DNA of 64,000 nucleotides from Acidobacteriota bacterium (GCA_013289765.1 JABCZI010000011.1:1-64000), one strand, 5' to 3'. Positions 1-8,920 are shown, numbered from the stretch's first letter. Notes: a model not told the origin generated them from the sequence alone. Numbers and translations: made by a program.

Positions 1-623
1 AGATTGATGCGCTGATGGAGGCGGTGGATAAGAGCATTCCGCAGCCGGCGCGCGAACTGGACAAGCCGTTCCTGATGCCGATTGAAGATATTTTTTCGAT
101 TCAGGGACGCGGCACGGTGGTTACCGGGCGTATCGAGCGCGGCAAGGTGAAGGTGGGCGAGGAAGTGGAAATTGTGGGCTTCCGCGACACGCGCAAGACG
201 GTGGTGACCGGCGTCGAAATGTTCAAGAAGCAATTGGACGAAGGTCTGGCCGGCGACAATGCCGGTCTGTTGCTGCGCGGCATCGCGAAAGAAGATGTGG
301 AACGCGGCATGGTGCTGGCCAAGGGTGGATCGATCACGCCGCACACCAAGTTCAAGGCGGAAGTCTACATCCTGACCAAAGAAGAAGGTGGACGACACAC
401 GCCGTTCTTCAAGGGATACCGTCCGCAGTTCTATCTGCGAACCACAGATGTGACGGGAGTGGCGGAGTTGCCGGCGGGCACGGAAATGGTGATGCCGGGC
501 GACAACGTGAGCCTGGTGATTGAGTTGATCACGCCGGTAGCGATGGAGAAGGGCTTACGCTTTGCCATTCGCGAAGGCGGACACACGGTCGGCGCCGGAA
601 CCATTGCGGAGATTGTGCAGTAA
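1..623 (+). CDS. tuf: Elongation factor Tu, C-terminal part (5' truncated by window)
   Basis: The last 206 residues of EF-Tu, the GTPase that delivers aminoacyl-tRNA to the ribosomal A site. The first full codon is at base 3, so about half of the usual ~395-residue protein lies before the window, including the G domain. What is visible is the end of the G domain ([13 protein letters not shown]), then domain 2 ([13 protein letters not shown]) and domain 3 with the tRNA-contact region ([15 protein letters not shown]) and the family-typical end GTIAEIVQ. It precedes rpsJ by 100 bases, the usual str-to-S10 junction, so fusA and rpsL are expected just upstream. Identification is certain; only the length is unknown. 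Confidence 0.98.
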   Translation, partial: IDALMEAVDKSIPQPARELDKPFLMPIEDIFSIQGRGTVVTGRIERGKVKVGEEVEIVGFRDTRKTVVTGVEMFKKQLDEGLAGDNAGLLLRGIAKEDVERGMVLAKGGSITPHTKFKAEVYILTKEEGGRHTPFFKGYRPQFYLRTTDVTGVAELPAGTEMVMPGDNVSLVIELITPVAMEKGLRFAIREGGHTVGAGTIAEIVQ

Positions 624-632
624 CTAGAAAAT

Positions 633-654
633 GCCGGCGGGACGCCGGCGTTAC
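633..654. repeat. Intergenic palindrome GCCGGCGRGACGCCGGCGYTAC, copy 1
   Basis: The perfect dyad GCCGGCG/CGCCGGC sits between tuf and rpsJ. A near-identical copy lies at 4785-4806 between rplV and rpsC. Confidence 0.7.
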
Positions 655-723
655 AACGCGGCTTGCTTCCTGCCGCAGGTTCTTTCCTTCCGAAGATATC
701 GGGAGGGGCAAAGAGAGTGAAAC

Positions 724-1053
724 GTGATTGGAAAAGAAAGAATTCGCATCCGGCTGAAAGCTTACGACTACCGCATCCTCGATCAATCGACGGGCGAGAT
801 TGTGGAAACCGCGCGGCGCACCGGAGCTCAGATCGCCGGGCCGATTCCACTGCCCACGATGAAGAACAAGTACTGCGTGCTGCGTTCGCCGCACGTGGAT
901 AAGAAGTCGCGGGAACAGTTTGAGATCCGCACCCATAAGCGCCTGCTCGATATTCTCGAGCCTACGCAGCAGACGGTCGACGCGCTGATGAAGCTCGATC
1001 TGCCCGCGGGCGTGGATGTGGAGATTAAAGCGTTCGGCAAGGAACATAAGTAA
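724..1053 (+). CDS. rpsJ: Ribosomal protein S10 (NusE)
   Basis: Small-subunit protein S10, which also acts with NusB in antitermination. It has 109 residues against about 103 usually. The GTG start at 724 gives the family-typical beginning [20 protein letters not shown]; a purine-rich GAGAGTGA lies just before it. Conserved segments are [14 protein letters not shown] and [16 protein letters not shown]. It opens the S10 block after tuf and is followed by rplC. The intergenic stretch after it holds a GGAACGGACG/CGTCCGTTCC dyad. Confidence 0.98.
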   Translation: MIGKERIRIRLKAYDYRILDQSTGEIVETARRTGAQIAGPIPLPTMKNKYCVLRSPHVDKKSREQFEIRTHKRLLDILEPTQQTVDALMKLDLPAGVDVEIKAFGKEHK

Positions 1054-1073
1054 GACGCGGGCTTTGCCTGCGG

Positions 1074-1097
1074 AACGGACGAATGCGTCCGTTCCCA
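1074..1097. repeat. Intergenic inverted repeat between rpsJ and rplC
   Basis: GGAACGGACG and CGTCCGTTCC flank a short AATG loop, a perfect 10-bp stem. There is no T-run after it, so it is unlikely to stop transcription. It could mark an RNA processing site or be an inserted repeat. Confidence 0.6.
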
Positions 1098-1156
1098 CAT
1101 GAGCACGATTCGCTCCCCAGCCAATAGCTACGGCCATGCTGGGAATGGAGACTGAA

Positions 1157-1885
1157 ATGGCGATACGAGTTACAGGCATTCTGGGCAAAAAGGTCGGCAT
1201 GACGCAACTGTTTGATTCCAAGGGCGACGTGCGCCCGGTCACAGTGCTGCAGGCTGGTCCTTGCGTAGTAACCCAACACAAGCTTGCGGTGAAAGACGGT
1301 TATGAAGCGGCGCAGATTGGCTTGGTTGAGTTTGTGAAAGAATCGCGGCTGACCAAGCCGGCGCGCGGACACTTGGCGAAGAACAATCTTCCTCCAGTAA
1401 AGTTCATGCGCGAAGTGCCGCTTGAATCGGACGGTGACGGCGACGGAGCGGTGAAGGTGGGCGACCGGGTGCTGGTCGAAATTTTTGAAGGCGAAAAGTT
1501 TGTCGACATCGTGGGAGTCAGCAAGGGAAAAGGCTTCCAGGGCGTAGTGAAGCGGCATCACTTTGGCGGCGGACCTAAGTCGCACGGATCGATGTTTCAG
1601 ATTACCGGTTCGATCGGATCATCGGCATTTCCTTCGCGTGTTTTTAAGGGAATGCGCATGTCGGGGCACATGGGCCACGCGCGCGTGACGCAGCGCAATC
1701 TGCGCGTCCTTGGCGTGGATAAGGACGAAAATTTATTGGTGGTCGAAGGCAGTGTGCCGGGACCGCAAGGCGGATACATCATCATCACGAAATCGAAGAA
1801 GCCGCCGAGAGAGCGCCGCGGATTTGCCGGATCGGCTACTGTCGATCCGTTGAAGGCGGCGAAGCGAGCGGCGAAGAAAGCTTAG
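1157..1885 (+). CDS. rplC: Ribosomal protein L3
   Basis: Large-subunit assembly-initiator protein L3, 242 residues. An in-frame ATG exists 21 bases upstream at 1136, but the one at 1157 gives the standard beginning [19 protein letters not shown] and has GGAG seven bases before it, so it is chosen. The conserved centre [20 protein letters not shown] and [20 protein letters not shown] reaches toward the peptidyl-transferase centre in known ribosomes. The C-terminus (residues ~220-242) is a lysine/alanine-rich tail longer than in E. coli (209 residues). Next gene is rplD, 28 bases on. Confidence 0.97.
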   Translation: MAIRVTGILGKKVGMTQLFDSKGDVRPVTVLQAGPCVVTQHKLAVKDGYEAAQIGLVEFVKESRLTKPARGHLAKNNLPPVKFMREVPLESDGDGDGAVKVGDRVLVEIFEGEKFVDIVGVSKGKGFQGVVKRHHFGGGPKSHGSMFQITGSIGSSAFPSRVFKGMRMSGHMGHARVTQRNLRVLGVDKDENLLVVEGSVPGPQGGYIIITKSKKPPRERRGFAGSATVDPLKAAKRAAKKA

Positions 1886-1912
1886 TACCAAGTACCGAGT
1901 ATCGAGAAGCAA
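1886..1912. repeat. TACCAAGTACCGAGTATCGAG-type spacer repeat
   Basis: A short iterated TACC/GAGTA spacer right after the rplC stop. Similar stretches occur at 6958-6978, 10583-10608 and 50500-50556, always immediately after a stop codon. Confidence 0.5.
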
Positions 1913-1913
1913 T

Positions 1914-2654
1914 ATGGCAACTATCGACATACACGATTTGACAGGGAAGAAGGTCGGGACGTTCGATCTTGCCGACGAAATTTTCGGCGCGGTCAACGAA
2001 GATCTGCTTTGGGAAGCGGTGAAGCACTACCGCGCCGGGCAGCATCGCGGCACCCACGCCACCAAGGCCCGCTGGCAGGTTTCCGGTTCGGGCAAAAAGC
2101 TGTGGAAGCAGAAGGGCACGGGGCGGGCGCGTATCGGCTCGATCCGTTCTCCACTGTGGCGCCATGGCGCGACGGTGCATGGTCCGGTTCCGCGTTCCTA
2201 TGACTATGCGTTTCCGCGCAAGAAGCTTTTGGGTGCGTTGCGGTCGGCGCTGGCGGCGAAGTTTGCCGATGGCAAGCTAATCGTGGTGAATGCGTTCGAA
2301 CTGAAGGACGCCAAGACCAAGGCTTTCCGGGCGGCGCTGGATTCGCTGAAGGTCGATAAAACGGTTTTGATCGTCGACGTTCCCAACTCGGGTAACAATA
2401 ATTTGGCGTTGAGTTCGCGAAATATCAAGGGGCTTGAGTTGGTCCCGGGTAACGAGGTTCACCCTTATCACTTGCTGCGCTACGATCGCGTGATTTTTTC
2501 GCATCCGGCAATTGAGAAGCTGCAGTTGACGTTGAAAGATAGTTTGCCCAAGCATCAGCGCGAAGCGAAGAAAGAAGAAGACGCAGGCGCGAAGAAGGCG
2601 TCGGCGGCTCCGCGGAAGCGGACGCGGCATGAAAAAGCGGCGGAGGTGGCCTGA
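1914..2654 (+). CDS. rplD: Ribosomal protein L4
   Basis: Large-subunit protein L4, 246 residues against about 205 usually. The rRNA-binding loop lining the exit tunnel is clear: RAGQHRGTHATKAR followed by KKLWKQKGTGRARIGSIRSP. The excess is a C-terminal lysine/alanine-rich tail from about residue 205 on (EAKKEEDAGAKKASAAPRKR). In gamma-proteobacteria L4 represses its own operon; nothing here shows that directly. Its stop overlaps the start of rplW by one base, so the pair is probably translationally coupled. Confidence 0.97.
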   Translation: MATIDIHDLTGKKVGTFDLADEIFGAVNEDLLWEAVKHYRAGQHRGTHATKARWQVSGSGKKLWKQKGTGRARIGSIRSPLWRHGATVHGPVPRSYDYAFPRKKLLGALRSALAAKFADGKLIVVNAFELKDAKTKAFRAALDSLKVDKTVLIVDVPNSGNNNLALSSRNIKGLELVPGNEVHPYHLLRYDRVIFSHPAIEKLQLTLKDSLPKHQREAKKEEDAGAKKASAAPRKRTRHEKAAEVA

Positions 2655-2947
2655 TGAAATCCGCATACCAGATCATTCGCCGTCCGGTGATCACCGAAAA
2701 AGGTTTGGCGATCAAGGAAAACCAGAACACGCTGGTGTTCCAGGTTTCGCCGAAGGCGACGAAGACGGAAATCAAACAAGCGGTGCAAGCGATTTTTAAA
2801 GTGAAAGTGTTTTCTGTGCGTACGGCGATGTATCCGGGAAAAGAGCGGCGGCGGGGGAAGTTTGCCGGCTACCGTCCGGACTGGAAAAAGGCTTATGTGC
2901 GCCTGCGTGCCGGCGAGAAAATGCCGGAGTACGCGCAGAATTTGTAA
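2654..2947 (+). CDS. rplW: Ribosomal protein L23
   Basis: L23, 97 residues, a protein at the tunnel exit and docking site for trigger factor and SRP. It has the standard beginning [15 protein letters not shown], the core [20 protein letters not shown], and [15 protein letters not shown]-like residues near 55-75. The ATGA overlap with rplD (GGTGGCCTGATG) fixes the start. rplB follows after 55 bases. Confidence 0.97.
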   Translation: MKSAYQIIRRPVITEKGLAIKENQNTLVFQVSPKATKTEIKQAVQAIFKVKVFSVRTAMYPGKERRRGKFAGYRPDWKKAYVRLRAGEKMPEYAQNL

Positions 2948-3002
2948 AAGCGGGCGAATTTGCGAAGGCCGAACGACTGACGACAGATTACGAGCTGATT
3001 TT

Positions 3003-3830
3003 ATGGCGATAAAAACATACAGACCCACGACTCAGACGTTGCGCTACCGCACGACGATCGTCAATGACGACATTACGACGATGCATCCGCACAAGCCGCT
3101 GATCGAAAAGAAGCAGCGCACTGGCGGACGCCGCAACTCGGGCGACATTACCAGTTGGCACCGCGGCGGCGGACACAAGCAGAAACTGCGCATTATCGAT
3201 TTCAAACGCGAGAAGACGGGAATCCCAGCGACGGTGACGACCATCGAATACGATCCCAACCGCTCGGCGCGCATTGCGCTGCTGGCCTATGCCGACGGCG
3301 AGAAGCGTTACATCCTTGTGCCTGAGGGGATGAAGGTGGGGCAGAAGGTGGTGAGCGGTCCGGAAGCGGACATTCTGGTGGGCAACGCTTTGCCGCTGCG
3401 CAATATTCCGCCGGGCACGTCGATTCATAATCTGGAACTGAAGCCGGGCAAGGGCGCGCAGATGGTGCGCTCCGCTGGCGGCGCGGCACAGTTGATCGCG
3501 AAGGAATCCGATTACGCGCTGGTGAAGTTGCCCTCAGGCGAGACCCGCAAAGTTTCGCAGGATTGCATGGCGACCATCGGGCAAGTGGGAAATCTGGATC
3601 ACGAGAACATCACTATCGGCAAGGCTGGCCGCATGCGCTGGATGGGATGGAAACCGGTCAACCGCGGCGTTTCGATGAATCCAGTCGACCATCCGCACGG
3701 CGGTGGTGAAGGCAAGACTTCGGGTGGAAGGCATCCGGTAACGCCGTGGGGGCAGCCGACGCGCGGATACAAGACGCGGAATAATAAGCGGACCGATAAG
3801 TTTATTGTGAACCGGCGAGGCAAGAAGTAG
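3003..3830 (+). CDS. rplB: Ribosomal protein L2
   Basis: L2, 275 residues, the standard length; it is required for subunit association and peptidyl transfer. The reading frame is open upstream as far as 2862, but the family beginning [17 protein letters not shown] starts at 3003. The near-universal region [20 protein letters not shown] (residues ~223-242) contains the functionally important histidine. The protein ends with the normal basic tail [22 protein letters not shown]-family repeat fills the gap to rpsS. Confidence 0.98.
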   Translation: MAIKTYRPTTQTLRYRTTIVNDDITTMHPHKPLIEKKQRTGGRRNSGDITSWHRGGGHKQKLRIIDFKREKTGIPATVTTIEYDPNRSARIALLAYADGEKRYILVPEGMKVGQKVVSGPEADILVGNALPLRNIPPGTSIHNLELKPGKGAQMVRSAGGAAQLIAKESDYALVKLPSGETRKVSQDCMATIGQVGNLDHENITIGKAGRMRWMGWKPVNRGVSMNPVDHPHGGGEGKTSGGRHPVTPWGQPTRGYKTRNNKRTDKFIVNRRGKK

Positions 3831-3845
3831 CCGCCAGGGAAAAGC

Positions 3846-3888
3846 AGGTTCCTCCGGATTCGCTTCGCGAGCCGCCGGAATGACAAGA
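3846..3888 (-). repeat. GTCATTCC...GGATC intergenic repeat, copy 1
   Basis: Read on the minus strand this is CTTGTCATTCCGGCGGCTCG, then AAGCGAATCCGGAGGAACC. It belongs to the family seen at 9604-9630, 16504-16547 and 18441-18465. It lies between rplB and rpsS. Confidence 0.6.
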
Positions 3889-3913
3889 GTCAGTGTGAGG
3901 TTGAAAACATTTT

Positions 3914-4261
3914 ATGGCACGTTCAACAAAAAAAGGCGCGTTCGTGGACGGCTTCCTGATGGCGCGGGTCGAGGGCATGAATTCGCGCAACGAAAAGAAA
4001 GTTCTGCGCACCTGGTCGCGGCGGTCCACCGTGGTGCCAGAGATGGTGGGTCACACCATTGCGGTGCACAACGGCAAAAAGTTTATTCCGGTGTATGTCA
4101 CGGAAAACATGGTGGGGCACAAGTTGGGTGAGTTCAGCTTTACGCGCAACTTCAAGGGCCACTCCATGCGGGCGGCGACGGAAGTGGCGGCGAAGCCGGC
4201 AGGCATCCCGGGAGGTCCGGGAGCAATTACTCCGTCCGCGCCTTCGGCGCCGAAGGCATAA
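3914..4261 (+). CDS. rpsS: Ribosomal protein S19 with C-terminal tail
   Basis: S19 of the 30S head, contacting S13 and the A-site tRNA side. Residues 1-92 match the family ([55 protein letters not shown]). The usual protein stops near 92; here about 22 further residues rich in Ala, Pro and Gly follow ([20 protein letters not shown]). The ATG at 3914 is the family start. rplV begins 13 bases after the stop, with GGGAG before its start. Confidence 0.97.
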   Translation: MARSTKKGAFVDGFLMARVEGMNSRNEKKVLRTWSRRSTVVPEMVGHTIAVHNGKKFIPVYVTENMVGHKLGEFSFTRNFKGHSMRAATEVAAKPAGIPGGPGAITPSAPSAPKA

Positions 4262-4273
4262 AGGGAGACGCAG

Positions 4274-4750
4274 ATGGAATTCAGAGCGGAAATGCGTTAC
4301 TTGCGAGTCTCGCCGCAGAAGGCGCGCCTGGTGCTGGAATTGATCAAAGGGCGCAAGGTGGAAGAAGCGCGCAACACGCTGCTGTTTACCAAGAAGCGCG
4401 TGGCGGCGCATGTGGGCAAGCTGCTGCAGTCGGCGCTGGATAATGCGAATTTTTTGAGCGCCGAGAAAAATTTGGATGTCGATCTCGATAATTTGTACGT
4501 GAAGAATGCGATCGCGAATGAAGGGCCGCGCATGAAGCGCATCCGTCCGGCGCCGCAGGGGCGGGCGTTCCGCTATCAGCGTCGCATCTCGCACATCACA
4601 GTGATTTTGGCTGAGCGAGGCAACGGTACGGGGCATCCTTCGGGACAGACGCGAAGAGCGGCAGCGGGTGCGGCTCCAGCGAAGAGGCGGGCTCCAGCTG
4701 CCAAGAAAGCGGCAGGCTCGAGCAAGAAAAAAAAGGCGGCTGCGAAATAG
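4274..4750 (+). CDS. rplV: Ribosomal protein L22 with basic C-terminal tail
   Basis: L22, whose beta-hairpin lines the nascent-peptide tunnel. Residues 1-110 hold the full fold (MEFRAEMRYLRVSPQKARLV, then IRPAPQGRAFRYQRRISHIT at the hairpin). About 45 extra residues follow, dominated by Ala, Lys and Arg (AAGAAPAKRRAPAAKKAAG and a run of Lys). Such a tail would be disordered and RNA-binding; its role is unknown. The start is supported by GGGAGACGCAG just upstream. Confidence 0.97.
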   Translation: MEFRAEMRYLRVSPQKARLVLELIKGRKVEEARNTLLFTKKRVAAHVGKLLQSALDNANFLSAEKNLDVDLDNLYVKNAIANEGPRMKRIRPAPQGRAFRYQRRISHITVILAERGNGTGHPSGQTRRAAAGAAPAKRRAPAAKKAAGSSKKKKAAAK

Positions 4751-4763
4751 TAAGCAGCGCGGC

Positions 4764-4806
4764 GGGCGAGTCGCCCTCCGGACAGCCGGCGAGACGCCGG
4801 CGCTAC
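4764..4806. repeat. Double palindrome between rplV and rpsC
   Basis: GGGCGAGTCGCCC (4764-4776) is followed by GCCGGCGAGACGCCGGCG (4785-4802). The second element repeats the palindrome at 633-654. Confidence 0.7.
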
Positions 4807-4834
4807 GGTACGAAAGGTTCGATTAGGAGAAGCA

Positions 4835-5503
4835 ATGGGACAAAAAGTCCATCCTTATGGTTTTCGGCTCGGCTATACCAAGCCGTGGAAGTCGCGCTGG
4901 TTTGCGGAGCGCGGCTACGACACACAGTTGCTCGAAGACATCAAGCTGAAGAACGAGCTGAAGGACAAGCTGAAGTCGGCGGGCGTCAGCTCGATCGAGA
5001 TCGAGCGTCCAGGTAATAAGTTGCGCATCATCATTAAAACGGCGCGCCCGGGAATTATCATCGGGCGCAAAGGTGCGGAAATCGACAAACTGAAAGCCGA
5101 CTTGCAGAAACGTACTGCGGGCAAGGATGTGTTTGTCGACATCCAGGAAGTGCACAAGCCCGAGCTCGATGCCCAGCTGGTGTCGGAGGCGATTGCGTTG
5201 CAACTGGAAAAGCGCGTGGGCTTCCGCCGCGCCATGCGCAAGGCGGTGGATTCGGCGCTGCGATTTGGCTGCAAAGGCATCAAGGTGCGGGTCAGCGGAC
5301 GGTTGAATGGAAACGAAATCGCTCGCTCCGAGTGGTATCTGCAAGGCCGTCTGCCGCTGCACACGTTGCGAGCGGACATTGAGTACGGATTTTCGGAAGC
5401 CAGGACTACTTACGGAGTGATCGGCGTGAAGTGCTGGGTGTACAAAGGCGAAATTCTTCCAGCAAAGAAGCGCGAGCAGACGACAGGCGTAGGAGCGTTT
5501 TAA
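4835..5503 (+). CDS. rpsC: Ribosomal protein S3
   Basis: S3, 222 residues, at the mRNA entry channel. Beginning [20 protein letters not shown]; the KH domain is at about 40-110 with the GXXG loop in [16 protein letters not shown]; the C-terminal domain includes [18 protein letters not shown] and [14 protein letters not shown]. Length and motifs are ordinary. GATTAGGAGAAGCA precedes the ATG, a good ribosome binding site. rplP follows after 21 bases. Confidence 0.98.
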   Translation: MGQKVHPYGFRLGYTKPWKSRWFAERGYDTQLLEDIKLKNELKDKLKSAGVSSIEIERPGNKLRIIIKTARPGIIIGRKGAEIDKLKADLQKRTAGKDVFVDIQEVHKPELDAQLVSEAIALQLEKRVGFRRAMRKAVDSALRFGCKGIKVRVSGRLNGNEIARSEWYLQGRLPLHTLRADIEYGFSEARTTYGVIGVKCWVYKGEILPAKKREQTTGVGAF

Positions 5504-5524
5504 GAAGGCGCAAGGGAAATCGTT

Positions 5525-5941
5525 ATGTTGATGCCAAAGAAGGTGAAGTACCGCAAGCAGCAGCGCGGGCGCATGACGGGCAAAGCCTGGCGGGGCAGCA
5601 CGCTGGCGTTTGGGGATTTCGGGCTGAAGGTGCTCGAACCCGGCTGGATCACCGACCGCCAGATCGAAGCCAGCCGCGTGGCGATGACTCGCTTCGTCAA
5701 GCGTGGCGGCAAGATTTGGATCCGTGTGTTTCCCGACAAGCCCGTGACCAAGAAGCCGGCTGAAACTCGTATGGGTAAGGGCAAGGGAGCCCCCGATCAC
5801 TGGGTCGCGGTAGTGCGTCCCGGGAAGATTTTGTTTGAGATGGAAGGCGTCACCATCGCGGATGCGACCGAGGCGATGCGGCTGGCGTCGCACAAACTGC
5901 CGCTGCGGACGACTCTAGTCAAGCGCGAAACGGCGCATTGA
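5525..5941 (+). CDS. rplP: Ribosomal protein L16
   Basis: L16, 138 residues, which binds near the elbow of A-site tRNA and is important for late 50S assembly. Standard start [19 protein letters not shown]; the arginine recognised by hydroxylases elsewhere lies in the conserved [19 protein letters not shown] region (residues ~78-97). rpmC starts 41 bases later, after a short AGGCTGACGGCTGAGGC spacer of the AGCTGA repeat type. Confidence 0.98.
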   Translation: MLMPKKVKYRKQQRGRMTGKAWRGSTLAFGDFGLKVLEPGWITDRQIEASRVAMTRFVKRGGKIWIRVFPDKPVTKKPAETRMGKGKGAPDHWVAVVRPGKILFEMEGVTIADATEAMRLASHKLPLRTTLVKRETAH

Positions 5942-5948
5942 GATTCAG

Positions 5949-5971
5949 GAAGGCTGACGGCTGAGGCTCAC
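5949..5971. repeat. Short AGCTGA-type spacer between rplP and rpmC
   Basis: GAAGGCTGACGGCTGAGGCTC, a minimal member of the GCTGACGGCTGAGAGCTGAAAGC spacer family seen at many junctions in this window. Confidence 0.45.
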
Positions 5972-5982
5972 GAAGGAATTTT

Positions 5983-6192
5983 ATGAAGGCAGATAAAGTC
6001 AGGAACTTAACCGATAGCGAGTTGCAGCATCAAGGGCAGGATCTCGCGGACCAGCTGTTCAAGCTGAAGTTTCAGCTGAACATGGGCCAGACCGAGAGTC
6101 TGAAGAAGATTCGCGGTCTGCGCAAAGACATTGCCCGGGTCAAGACAATTTTAGGCGAGCGCTCGCGCTCGGCCGCAACGGAGAAAAGATAA
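5983..6192 (+). CDS. rpmC: Ribosomal protein L29
   Basis: L29, 69 residues, two helices beside the tunnel exit next to L23. It has the typical MKADKVRNLTDSELQ beginning and the second-helix signature KKIRGLRKDIARVKTILGER. It is preceded by GAAGGAATTTT. Its TAA overlaps the ATG of rpsQ (TAATG), indicating translational coupling. Confidence 0.96.
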   Translation: MKADKVRNLTDSELQHQGQDLADQLFKLKFQLNMGQTESLKKIRGLRKDIARVKTILGERSRSAATEKR

Positions 6193-6545
6193 TGGCGGAA
6201 ACCGCAAGCGGAAAGTCCGCAACCCCGCAAAGCGAACAGGTGCAGGGCCGGCGCAAGGAAGTGGTGGGAGAGGTGGTCGCCAACCGCATGCAAAAGACCA
6301 TTGTGGTCAAAGTGACGCGCAAAAAGGCGCATCCGTTCTACGGCCGCGTGGTGGCGCGCAATAAGAAGTTTTATGCCCACGACGAAAAAAACGAAGCGCA
6401 CGTGGGCGATGTGGTGCGGATTGAAGAGACCCGGCCGCTTTCGAAATTGAAGCGCTGGAAGCTGAAAGACATTGTGCGCAAAACAACGCTGGTGCCCGAG
6501 ATTGTGCTGGAGCGCGAAGGCCGAGGCCAGGCCAAGGGCCAGTAG
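6192..6545 (+). CDS. rpsQ: Ribosomal protein S17 with N-terminal extension
   Basis: S17, a primary 16S-binding protein. The OB-fold core starts around residue 20 (RRKEVVGEVVANRMQKTIVV) and includes GDVVRIEETRPLSKLKRWKL. Bacterial S17 is usually 80-90 residues; here 117, with about 20 extra at the N-terminus (Gln/Ser/Ala-rich) and a short tail. The ATG at 6192 overlaps the rpmC stop; an internal start at the core is possible, but no GTG/ATG sits there. Confidence 0.96.
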   Translation: MAETASGKSATPQSEQVQGRRKEVVGEVVANRMQKTIVVKVTRKKAHPFYGRVVARNKKFYAHDEKNEAHVGDVVRIEETRPLSKLKRWKLKDIVRKTTLVPEIVLEREGRGQAKGQ

Positions 6546-6578
6546 TTGCTTGGGGATTGACCGAGGGAGATTGAAGCC

Positions 6579-6950
6579 ATGGCTGTGATGATGAGAAGCA
6601 TGCTGGAGGTCGCCGACAATTCCGGCGCCCGCAAGCTGCAGATGATTCTGCCGCTCGGCGGTTCCACCGGACTAAACGCCGGTTTGGGCGACATAATCAC
6701 TGCCGCGGTGAAGGAAGCCTCTCCCGATGGGCAGGTGCAGAAGGGCAAAGTGGTGAAGGCGGTGATCGTGCGCACGCGCAAGGAGCATCGGCGGCGGGAT
6801 GGCACTTACATTCGCTTCGATCAGAATGCCGCGGTGCTGATCAACGATGCGGGCGAGCCGGTGGGAACGCGTGTGTTCGGTCCCGTGGCGCGCGAGTTGC
6901 GCGAGCGGAAGTTTTTGAAGATTGTTTCGCTGGCGCCGGAAGTCATTTAG
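6579..6950 (+). CDS. rplN: Ribosomal protein L14
   Basis: L14, 123 residues, at the subunit interface and the binding site of the silencing factor RsfS. Family features: [16 protein letters not shown] near the start, [21 protein letters not shown], and [20 protein letters not shown], then the end LAPEVI. GAGGGAGATTGAAGCC precedes the ATG. The N-terminus reads MAVMMRS, so the start could be one of three neighbouring ATGs; the first has the best spacing to GGGAG. Confidence 0.97.
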   Translation: MAVMMRSMLEVADNSGARKLQMILPLGGSTGLNAGLGDIITAAVKEASPDGQVQKGKVVKAVIVRTRKEHRRRDGTYIRFDQNAAVLINDAGEPVGTRVFGPVARELRERKFLKIVSLAPEVI

Positions 6951-6957
6951 TGGCCAA

Positions 6958-6978
6958 TTGCTGGTACCTGGTACCAAG
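6958..6978. repeat. GGTACCTGGTACC spacer palindrome
   Basis: CTGGTACCTGGTACCAAGC directly after the rplN stop. It is a short perfect palindrome of the TACC/GAGTA spacer family. Confidence 0.5.
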
Positions 6979-7009
6979 CGACAAAAAATTAGGAATTGAG
7001 AAATAGAGA

Positions 7010-7351
7010 ATGAGAACAGTCAGCACCGAACATAAGCGAGTGGATATCCGCCGCAACGACAACGTGAAAGTGATCACGGGGCGGGACAAGGGCAAGGAAG
7101 GGCGCGTGCTGCGCGTGTTTCCGAACGATGCCAAGCTATTGGTCGAACATGTGATGATCGTGAAAAGGCACGTTCGTCCGAACCCGCAGCGCAATATTAA
7201 GGGTGGAATCGCCGAGCAGGAAAGCCGGATCGCGATTTCCAACGTGCAACTGGTTTGCCCGAGCTGTGGCCCGGTGCGCATCGGACACGAAGTGCGCGGA
7301 GACCGGAAAGTCCGGGTTTGCAGGAAGTGCGGAACCACGCTGGATAAATAG
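7010..7351 (+). CDS. rplX: Ribosomal protein L24, zinc-ribbon form
   Basis: L24, an assembly initiator of the 50S subunit, 113 residues. The KOW motif is at about 18-45 (VKVITGRDKGKEGRVLRVFP). The C-terminal region has two CxxC knuckles (VCPSCG and VCRKCG), so it is the cysteine-bearing form expected to bind zinc. The start MRTVSTEHKRVDIRRND fits an L24 with a slightly extended N-terminus. After the stop come about 140 bases of AGCTGA-type repeat before rplE. Confidence 0.96.
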   Translation: MRTVSTEHKRVDIRRNDNVKVITGRDKGKEGRVLRVFPNDAKLLVEHVMIVKRHVRPNPQRNIKGGIAEQESRIAISNVQLVCPSCGPVRIGHEVRGDRKVRVCRKCGTTLDK

Positions 7352-7456
7352 CGGTCAGCTCTCAGCCATCAGCTTTCAGCTTGTGGCTCTGAGGCTGGCA
7401 GAATAGAAATTTTAGTTCTCACGCAGCGGTACACGTAAGAAGCTGAAAGCTTCCTA
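7352..7456. repeat. AGCTGA-type inverted-arm element between rplX and rplE
   Basis: The left arm carries AGCTTTCAGCTT and the right arm AAGCTGAAAGCT, a 12-bp exact inverted match, separated by about 65 bases of unrelated core. A purine-rich segment GAGAGAGTTGAAGAG follows the element and serves rplE. Confidence 0.65.
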
Positions 7457-7492
7457 CAATCCGAGACCGTGAGAGAGAGTTGAAGAGACGCG

Positions 7493-8122
7493 ATGGCACG
7501 AGACAAAGAGAAGAAAGCATCGAAGGATTCGGCGCAGGAACAGAAAGCTCCGGCCCAGGCGCATCATAGCGCGAAGGAGCGGCCGCGGCTGCGTACGCGC
7601 TTTGACAAGGAAGTGGCGCCGGCGCTGTTGAAGGAGCTTGAGCTGAAGAATGCGATGGCAGTTCCGCGCCTGAACAAGATCGTGGTCAATATGGGCATGG
7701 GCGAGGCCACGCAGAACTCGAAGATTCTTGACCCGGCGGTGAATGAACTCGGCCAGATCACCGGGCAGAAGCCGATTGTTACCAAGGCGAAGAAGTCGAT
7801 TGCGGCTTTTAAGGTGCGCGAGGGGCAGGCGATTGGCACCATGGTGACACTGCGCGGCGACCGCATGTACGAATTTTTCGACCGGCTGGTGAACATCGTT
7901 CTGCCGCGCGTGCGCGACTTCAAAGGGGTTTCCACCAAGTCGTTCGACGGGCGCGGCAACTACACAATGGGATTGCACGACCAGTTGATTTTTCCGGAGA
8001 TTTCTTACGAGAAGGTTGACAAGTTGAAGGGCATGAACGTGACCATCGTGACCACGGCGGCTAACGATAACCAGGCGCGAACGTTGTTGAAGCATCTGGG
8101 CATGCCGTTCCGGACGCAGTAA
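7493..8122 (+). CDS. rplE: Ribosomal protein L5 with charged N-terminal extension
   Basis: L5, which binds 5S rRNA and contacts the P-site tRNA. The core runs from about residue 25 ([20 protein letters not shown]) through [35 protein letters not shown] and the C-terminal [18 protein letters not shown]. The first ~25 residues are Lys/Glu/Ala-rich and not part of the fold; typical L5 is ~180 residues, here 209. The ATG at 7493 has GAGAGAGTTGAAGAGACGCG before it, and the next in-frame ATG lies well inside the fold. Confidence 0.96.
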   Translation: MARDKEKKASKDSAQEQKAPAQAHHSAKERPRLRTRFDKEVAPALLKELELKNAMAVPRLNKIVVNMGMGEATQNSKILDPAVNELGQITGQKPIVTKAKKSIAAFKVREGQAIGTMVTLRGDRMYEFFDRLVNIVLPRVRDFKGVSTKSFDGRGNYTMGLHDQLIFPEISYEKVDKLKGMNVTIVTTAANDNQARTLLKHLGMPFRTQ

Positions 8123-8167
8123 GGTTTCAGTGTTCGAGGTTCGACAACAAGATTCCTTAAGGATTTC

Positions 8168-8392
8168 ATGACTACAGCGAAACGAGTAAAAGACGCGAAG
8201 ATCGAAAAGAAGTTTGAGCTTGCGCGGAACAACAAAGAGAAGACTCCGAAGTTTTCCACGCGTCGGCACAACCGGTGCAAGATATGCGGACGGCCGCGCG
8301 CCTACCTGCGCAAGTTCGGCTTGTGCCGCTTGTGCTTCCGCGGGTTGGCGCTGCGGGGGGAGATTCCTGGCGTGGCGAAGTCGTCCTGGTAA
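8168..8392 (+). CDS. rpsN: Ribosomal protein S14, zinc (type Z) form
   Basis: S14 of the 30S head, 74 residues. It is the short zinc-binding type: [20 protein letters not shown] gives CxxC and, after 12 residues, a second CxxC pair (CRLCFR). It ends IPGVAKSSW as the family does. It is about a dozen residues longer at the N-terminus than the usual 61, with a lysine-rich lead. The position between rplE and rpsH is canonical. AAGGATTTC precedes the ATG. Confidence 0.96.
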   Translation: MTTAKRVKDAKIEKKFELARNNKEKTPKFSTRRHNRCKICGRPRAYLRKFGLCRLCFRGLALRGEIPGVAKSSW

Positions 8393-8395
8393 GAC

Positions 8396-8447
8396 GTTCG
8401 TCGCCGGTCGCTTGCAGTTAGTCGTTGGCCGACTACGAACGAAAATG
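8396..8447. repeat. CGTTGGTC-type element between rpsN and rpsH
   Basis: CGTTCGTCGCCGGTCGCTTG then AGTTAGTCGTTGGCCGACTACGAACG: CGTTCGT and ACGAACG arms flank a CGTTGG core. It is a diverged member of the family at 15187-15330, 26594-26703 and 26997-27092. Confidence 0.5.
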
Positions 8448-8521
8448 GTACTGGGTAATGGAGCTGCCGCAGGTTCTCCGCTAAGCGCGGAGCGAACGGG
8501 TGGCGAGAGGAGAAGCAAACG

Positions 8522-8920
8522 ATGAGGTTGACCGATCCGGTCGCAGATATGCTGACGAGGGTGCGTAACGCGCTACAGGCGCGGCACCAGAAGGTGGACG
8601 TTCCGGCCTCGCGGTTGAAGGTGGAGATCGCCCGCATCTTGAAGGAAGAGGGTTACATCTCGAACTTCAAGGCCACGGAAGAAGAGGGCCACAGAGTTAT
8701 TCGGATTTATTTGAAATACGGCGCGCATAACGAAGCGGCGATTTCAAAGGCGGAGCGCGTATCGCGGCCCGGGTGCCGGGTCTACGTGCGGCGCAGCGAG
8801 ATTCCGCGAGTGCTGGGCGGAATGGGAATCAATATTCTTACCACGCCGCGCGGAGTGATGACCGGTCGCCAGGCCCGCAAGGAAGGCGTGGGCGGCGAAT
8901 TGTTGTGCGAGATTTGGTAA
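8522..8920 (+). CDS. rpsH: Ribosomal protein S8
   Basis: S8, 132 residues, a primary 16S binder (helix 21). MRLTDPVADMLTRVRNALQA at the start; the C-terminal signature GGMGINILTTPRGVMTGRQA ends in GGELLCEIW. The ribosome binding site GAGAGGAGAAGCAAACG is strong. In E. coli S8 represses the spc operon by binding its mRNA; no matching site is claimed here. About 100 bases of spacer follow, then rplF. Confidence 0.98.
   Translation: MRLTDPVADMLTRVRNALQARHQKVDVPASRLKVEIARILKEEGYISNFKATEEEGHRVIRIYLKYGAHNEAAISKAERVSRPGCRVYVRRSEIPRVLGGMGINILTTPRGVMTGRQARKEGVGGELLCEIW

Noticed and set aside
4923-5893. Long minus-strand frame opposite rpsC and rplP
   Set aside because: Shadow frame caused by codon bias over two certain ribosomal genes.
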